A DNA stretch of 16,921 bases from positions 1 through 16,921 of the forward strand of contig JAGAZG010000234.1 in assembly GCA_017940105.1 (NCBI GenBank), written 5' to 3'. Origin of the DNA: Mailhella sp. (GTDB lineage Bacteria; Desulfobacterota; Desulfovibrionia; Desulfovibrionales; Desulfovibrionaceae). Each line of letters starts with the position of its first letter. Position 1 is the first letter of the stretch. The position numbers and the translations under genes were made by a program. Under the pieces are notes generated by a model, which was not told where the DNA came from, searched no databases, and saw only the letters and a program-made list of their open reading frames with translations. Shown in pieces: positions 14,760 through 16,921 of this stretch.

Positions 14760-15161
14760 ATGTTTTTTCAACGTTATGCTTTGACGGATCATGCCATGCC
14801 AGAAACATTTTCCCTACTGTTCATACCCAGCGCACTTGCCATGGTCATGGCGTTGCTTGCCCTTGCCTTTAAACAGCTTCACCCTGCTCCGCCAGAAAAG
14901 CGGTCGCGCATCGGGGGATTCACATGGTGGCTGCTCATCGCCCTCTGCCTGGGCGGCGCAGCGCAATGCCATTCAATGTGGCAGACTTCTGGAACCGTTC
15001 CGTGGACGCTGCTCTTCTGGTCGGGCTTGTTCGGCATAGGAGCAGCCGGCATGTGGCACACCGCTCATACACCGGGAGAAGCCCCTGCCAGCGCCCCTGC
15101 AGGACTGAAAAGCATCGGCAAGCCGTTGGCCGAAAAAACATCCTCAGAGGCAAAGCATTAA
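14760..15161 (+). CDS. Small membrane protein, three predicted helices, unknown function
   Basis: Protein of 133 residues from ATG 14760, preferred over the upstream in-frame TTG (14730) because GGAG (14749-14752) lies 7 bases before it. Hydrophobic segments at about 16-37, 53-70 and 80-100 are joined by a short basic loop (Lys/Arg 46-50) and a Trp-rich stretch (W56, W57, W74, W82, W87, W99). The C-terminal 30 residues are Ala/Pro/Ser/Lys-rich and probably cytosolic or periplasmic tail. No known family motif is recognised. It stands alone: divergent from the Ada-repeat gene and convergent with bioB, whose stop codon is only 6 bases away. Coding is supported by the ribosome site and the hydrophobic pattern. 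Confidence 0.7.
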   Translation: MFFQRYALTDHAMPETFSLLFIPSALAMVMALLALAFKQLHPAPPEKRSRIGGFTWWLLIALCLGGAAQCHSMWQTSGTVPWTLLFWSGLFGIGAAGMWHTAHTPGEAPASAPAGLKSIGKPLAEKTSSEAKH

Positions 15162-15167
15162 AAAGTC

Positions 15168-16160
15168 CTACTGCGCGTCATATACGCCAAGCGTGTGCAT
15201 CATGGCATGATCTTCACTGAAAGACGCCCCTAATGTTGTCAGGTAATTGCCAATCATCATGCCGTTTGCCCCGGCAGCATACAGCCAGCTTTGCCATTCT
15301 TTAAGAACATGAGAGCGTCCGCCCGCAATAAGAATGTCACGCGACGGATTGAGCATCCTAAACAAGGCAATGCTCCGCAGCGCTTCTTCAGGCTTCAGCC
15401 TGGGCATGGATTCCAGCGGAGTGCCTGGTATGGCATTGAGGAAGTTGACAGGTATGGAATCAACGTCCAGATCGGCAAGCGTCATGGCAAATTCAATGCG
15501 CTGATCCCAGCTCTCACCAAGACCGATAATGCCGCCAGAGCATACCTGCATGCCGGCCCGCCTGGCTATGTTAACCGTGGCGATATCTTCTTCATAGGCA
15601 TGGGTCGTGCATATCTTCGGAAAATAACTGGCTGCAGTCTCAAGATTGTGGTGGTAGCGCGTCACGCCAGCCTGCCTGTACCTGAGCGCACGCTCGGCGT
15701 TGAGCATGCCCAAAGAAACGCATACGCCGATGCCCGTGCAGCGTATAATGCGCTCAACGGCATGGCACAGAGCATCAACGTCTTTTTCCGGTAAAAATGT
15801 TCCGCTTGTCACGATGCCAAAGCGCTTCGCCCCAGCCTTACAGGCTTCTTCTGCTTTGCGCAGCAGAGTTTCTTCGCTGGCAAAAGAATATACAGAAACG
15901 TTTGTATTGTAATGACCAGACTGGGCGCAGAACGCGCAGTTTTCCTGACAGCGCCCGGAACGGGCATTGATTATGCCGCAGTTAAAAAATGCCGGCGCGC
16001 ATACTGCCCGGACCGCTCCCGCAACAGACAATATGTCGAGCGTTTCATTAGAAGGCAATGCAGCAAGAATCCTGGCTTCTTCTTCAGAAAGAATCTCAGC
16101 TGAATAATTATCTCTATATTCTGCAATACGTGAAAGTACCTTCCGCAAAATATCATTCAT
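15168..16160 (-). CDS. bioB: Biotin synthase, radical SAM, atypical auxiliary-cluster ligands
   Basis: Protein of 330 residues that inserts sulfur into dethiobiotin, the last step of biotin synthesis. The radical-SAM triad is C71-x3-C75-x2-C78 in SGRCQENCAFCAQSGHYNT. It also has VCVSLGML (146-153), YHHNLETA (169-176), VCSGGIIGLGE (206-216) and IPGTPLE (244-250), all BioB-like. Of the four E. coli [2Fe-2S] ligands, C128 and C188 are kept (C147, C207). C97 is Gly115 and Arg260 is Leu277 (ILIAGGR). An extra Cys61 in NCGIINARSG is typical of BioBs from strict anaerobes. This fits the second BioB class reported to use a [4Fe-5S] auxiliary cluster; that is inference. ATG 16158-16160 is chosen: GGAG on the minus strand lies 5 bases upstream, and the longer frame adds only 14 unconserved residues. 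Other bio genes are not in the window. Confidence 0.93.
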   Translation of the reverse strand: MNDILRKVLSRIAEYRDNYSAEILSEEEARILAALPSNETLDILSVAGAVRAVCAPAFFNCGIINARSGRCQENCAFCAQSGHYNTNVSVYSFASEETLLRKAEEACKAGAKRFGIVTSGTFLPEKDVDALCHAVERIIRCTGIGVCVSLGMLNAERALRYRQAGVTRYHHNLETAASYFPKICTTHAYEEDIATVNIARRAGMQVCSGGIIGLGESWDQRIEFAMTLADLDVDSIPVNFLNAIPGTPLESMPRLKPEEALRSIALFRMLNPSRDILIAGGRSHVLKEWQSWLYAAGANGMMIGNYLTTLGASFSEDHAMMHTLGVYDAQ

Positions 16161-16192
16161 AATTACTCCATAAAAAATTGAATAATTGTCAC

Positions 16193-16221
16193 ATGTTAGC
16201 AAGCTGTTCCTTATATTTCAA
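16193..16221 (-). promoter_or_regulatory. Candidate bioB promoter
   Basis: On the minus strand TTGAAA (plus 16216-16221) and TAACAT (plus 16193-16198) are 17 bases apart, with the bioB start 32 bases beyond the -10. I looked for a BirA-type dyad (TTGTNAACC-N14-16-GGTTNACAA) and found none convincing, so biotin repression cannot be read from the sequence. Confidence 0.5.
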
Positions 16222-16354
16222 CGCCGGATTAATTGCAACGAATTTCTGAGCATGCATTTTTTCTTCTCGCTCTTAAAAAATGATCGAGCTTGAAGGCTTG
16301 AGAAAAATTGTTTTGACAGAGAAGATGATTTGGCGAGGTCTTATTAACTTGCAA
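16222..16354. other. Intergenic stretch with no supported gene
   Basis: AT-rich spacer between the bioB promoter and the hairpins behind the RTX gene. It contains an isolated TTGACA (about 16313-16318) with no matching -10 at usual spacing, and short weak inverted repeats. No ORF with a ribosome site was seen. Confidence 0.3.
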
Positions 16355-16417
16355 CGCCGCGCACGGAAAACAGGTGTCCGTGCACGGCGCTTTATTCAAT
16401 CATGCGGAGTGTTCCGC
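16355..16417 (-). terminator. Two hairpins downstream of the RTX gene
   Basis: Reading leftward from the RTX stop, the first hairpin is GCGGA/TCCGC (plus 16404-16417, 4-base loop). The second is a stronger one: CGCCG + GCACGGA (16355-16359, 16361-16367) pair with TCCGTGC + CGGCG (16377-16383, 16385-16389), 12 bp with one mismatch and a 9-base loop. The minus-strand tail is only mildly U-rich, so termination is likely but not textbook. Confidence 0.55.
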
Positions 16418-16428
16418 TTCAAAAGCTA

Positions 16429-16921
16429 TCAGCCCTGAGCGTTTTCGAGCAGGAAGATGGCCGTCTGCGCTGCAGTATCCTCACCCGGTGTAGAAAAGGC
16501 GCTGTTATCAATTTCAAGGCTTATGTCGAAATTATTATCACCGGTCTTATGCATGAATGTCGTCGTATTGCCAGCTGAGAGCTCAGCATTACCCTTTTCA
16601 ACAATCCAGTCCGAACTCAGAGTCAGCACGTCTTTACCATTGTTATGGCTCAGCGTAATGCCGACTTTGTTCAAGGAGGCAATGTTTGTCAAATCAAGAT
16701 CGCTGTCCGTAAGAGGCTTGATCAAGGCTTCGACTCCGCTAAGCTTGCCATTATTGCTGCCAAGTAGCGTATCAAGGCTCACATTAGAATCGCTCAGCAG
16801 GAAGTCTATCCCCGTGCCGCCGTCAATAACGGTATCAGCGAGTTTAGCTCCATCTTCTATATCCGATGCTTTCAACTCGATGATATCGTTTCCGGCGCCA
16901 GCGTAAATGGAATCCGCGCCC
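16429..16921 (-). CDS. RTX-type secreted protein, C-terminal end, partial
   Basis: The last 163 residues of a gene that continues beyond the right edge; the stop is TGA at 16431-16429. The first visible residues, GADSIYAGAGNDIIE, are RTX nonapeptide units (GGxGxDxux type) that bind Ca2+ and fold outside the cell. A further DGGTGIDFLL follows. Next comes an Asp/Asn/Ser/Leu-rich region (GVEALIKPLTDSDLDL, then GITLSHNNGKDVLTLSSDW) like the module before the C-terminus of large type I secreted adhesins. The end TAIFLLENAQG probably belongs to the uncleaved type I secretion signal. The composition is more AT-rich than the neighbouring housekeeping genes. The role, adhesin or other surface protein, cannot be fixed without the N-terminal part. 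The ABC exporter genes are not in the window. Confidence 0.8.
   Translation of the reverse strand, partial: GADSIYAGAGNDIIELKASDIEDGAKLADTVIDGGTGIDFLLSDSNVSLDTLLGSNNGKLSGVEALIKPLTDSDLDLTNIASLNKVGITLSHNNGKDVLTLSSDWIVEKGNAELSAGNTTTFMHKTGDNNFDISLEIDNSAFSTPGEDTAAQTAIFLLENAQG

Noticed and set aside
14707..14784. Short ORF (ATG 14707) before the membrane-protein gene
   Set aside because: It overlaps the ribosome site and start of the better-supported gene and shows no protein-like features beyond chance.
16193..16221. BirA operator in the bioB promoter
   Set aside because: TTGCTAAC and GTGACAA resemble half-sites but are wrongly spaced and oriented for the consensus dyad.

Overview
The window looks like chromosomal DNA of a Desulfovibrio-type sulfate reducer (Desulfovibrionaceae). 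The main clue is gene content and order. An ispG-proS-xseA-M23 peptidase-xseB-ispA-dxs run is followed by a gene for a fused ArsR/SAM-methyltransferase regulator placed directly before ahcY, which is the SahR arrangement known from Desulfovibrio. The genus is inferred from protein resemblance and synteny recalled from memory; no search was run.

Region 1 (1-8274, + strand) is one tight operon. It holds the tail of ispG, then proS, xseA, a secreted M23 peptidase, xseB, ispA, dxs and a membrane-anchored thermonuclease-fold protein. Several junctions are ATGA start/stop overlaps or gaps of a few bases. It combines isoprenoid precursor synthesis (IspG, Dxs, IspA) with exonuclease VII, ProRS and cell-wall/nucleic-acid hydrolases.

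Region 2 (8310-12170, +) begins with a well-formed sigma70 promoter overlapping an inverted repeat. It continues with the SahR-like regulator, ahcY (SAH hydrolase), nikR (nickel-responsive repressor) and folE2 (type IB GTP cyclohydrolase), and ends at a strong intrinsic terminator.

Region 3 (12171-13916, +) is a putP-type sodium/proline symporter with a structured leader that may encode a 23-codon peptide. The symporter frame is broken near its 3' end at a run of six C; one base later the family-like C-terminal helix continues to 13916.

Region 4 (13917-16428) has a tRNA-Val(UAC) with its own promoter and a strong hairpin behind it, then a minus-strand secreted protein with two Ada-like Cys/His repeats. 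A small plus-strand three-helix membrane protein follows, convergent with a minus-strand bioB. This BioB lacks two of the four [2Fe-2S] ligands of the E. coli enzyme and resembles the second class of biotin synthases found in anaerobes.

Region 5 (16429-16921, -) is the C-terminal end of a large RTX-type (type I secreted) protein that runs out of the window.

I found no insertion sequence, CRISPR array, phage gene or rRNA. The most notable items are the putP C6 frameshift site, the putP leader, the atypical BioB ligand set, and the SahR promoter/operator.
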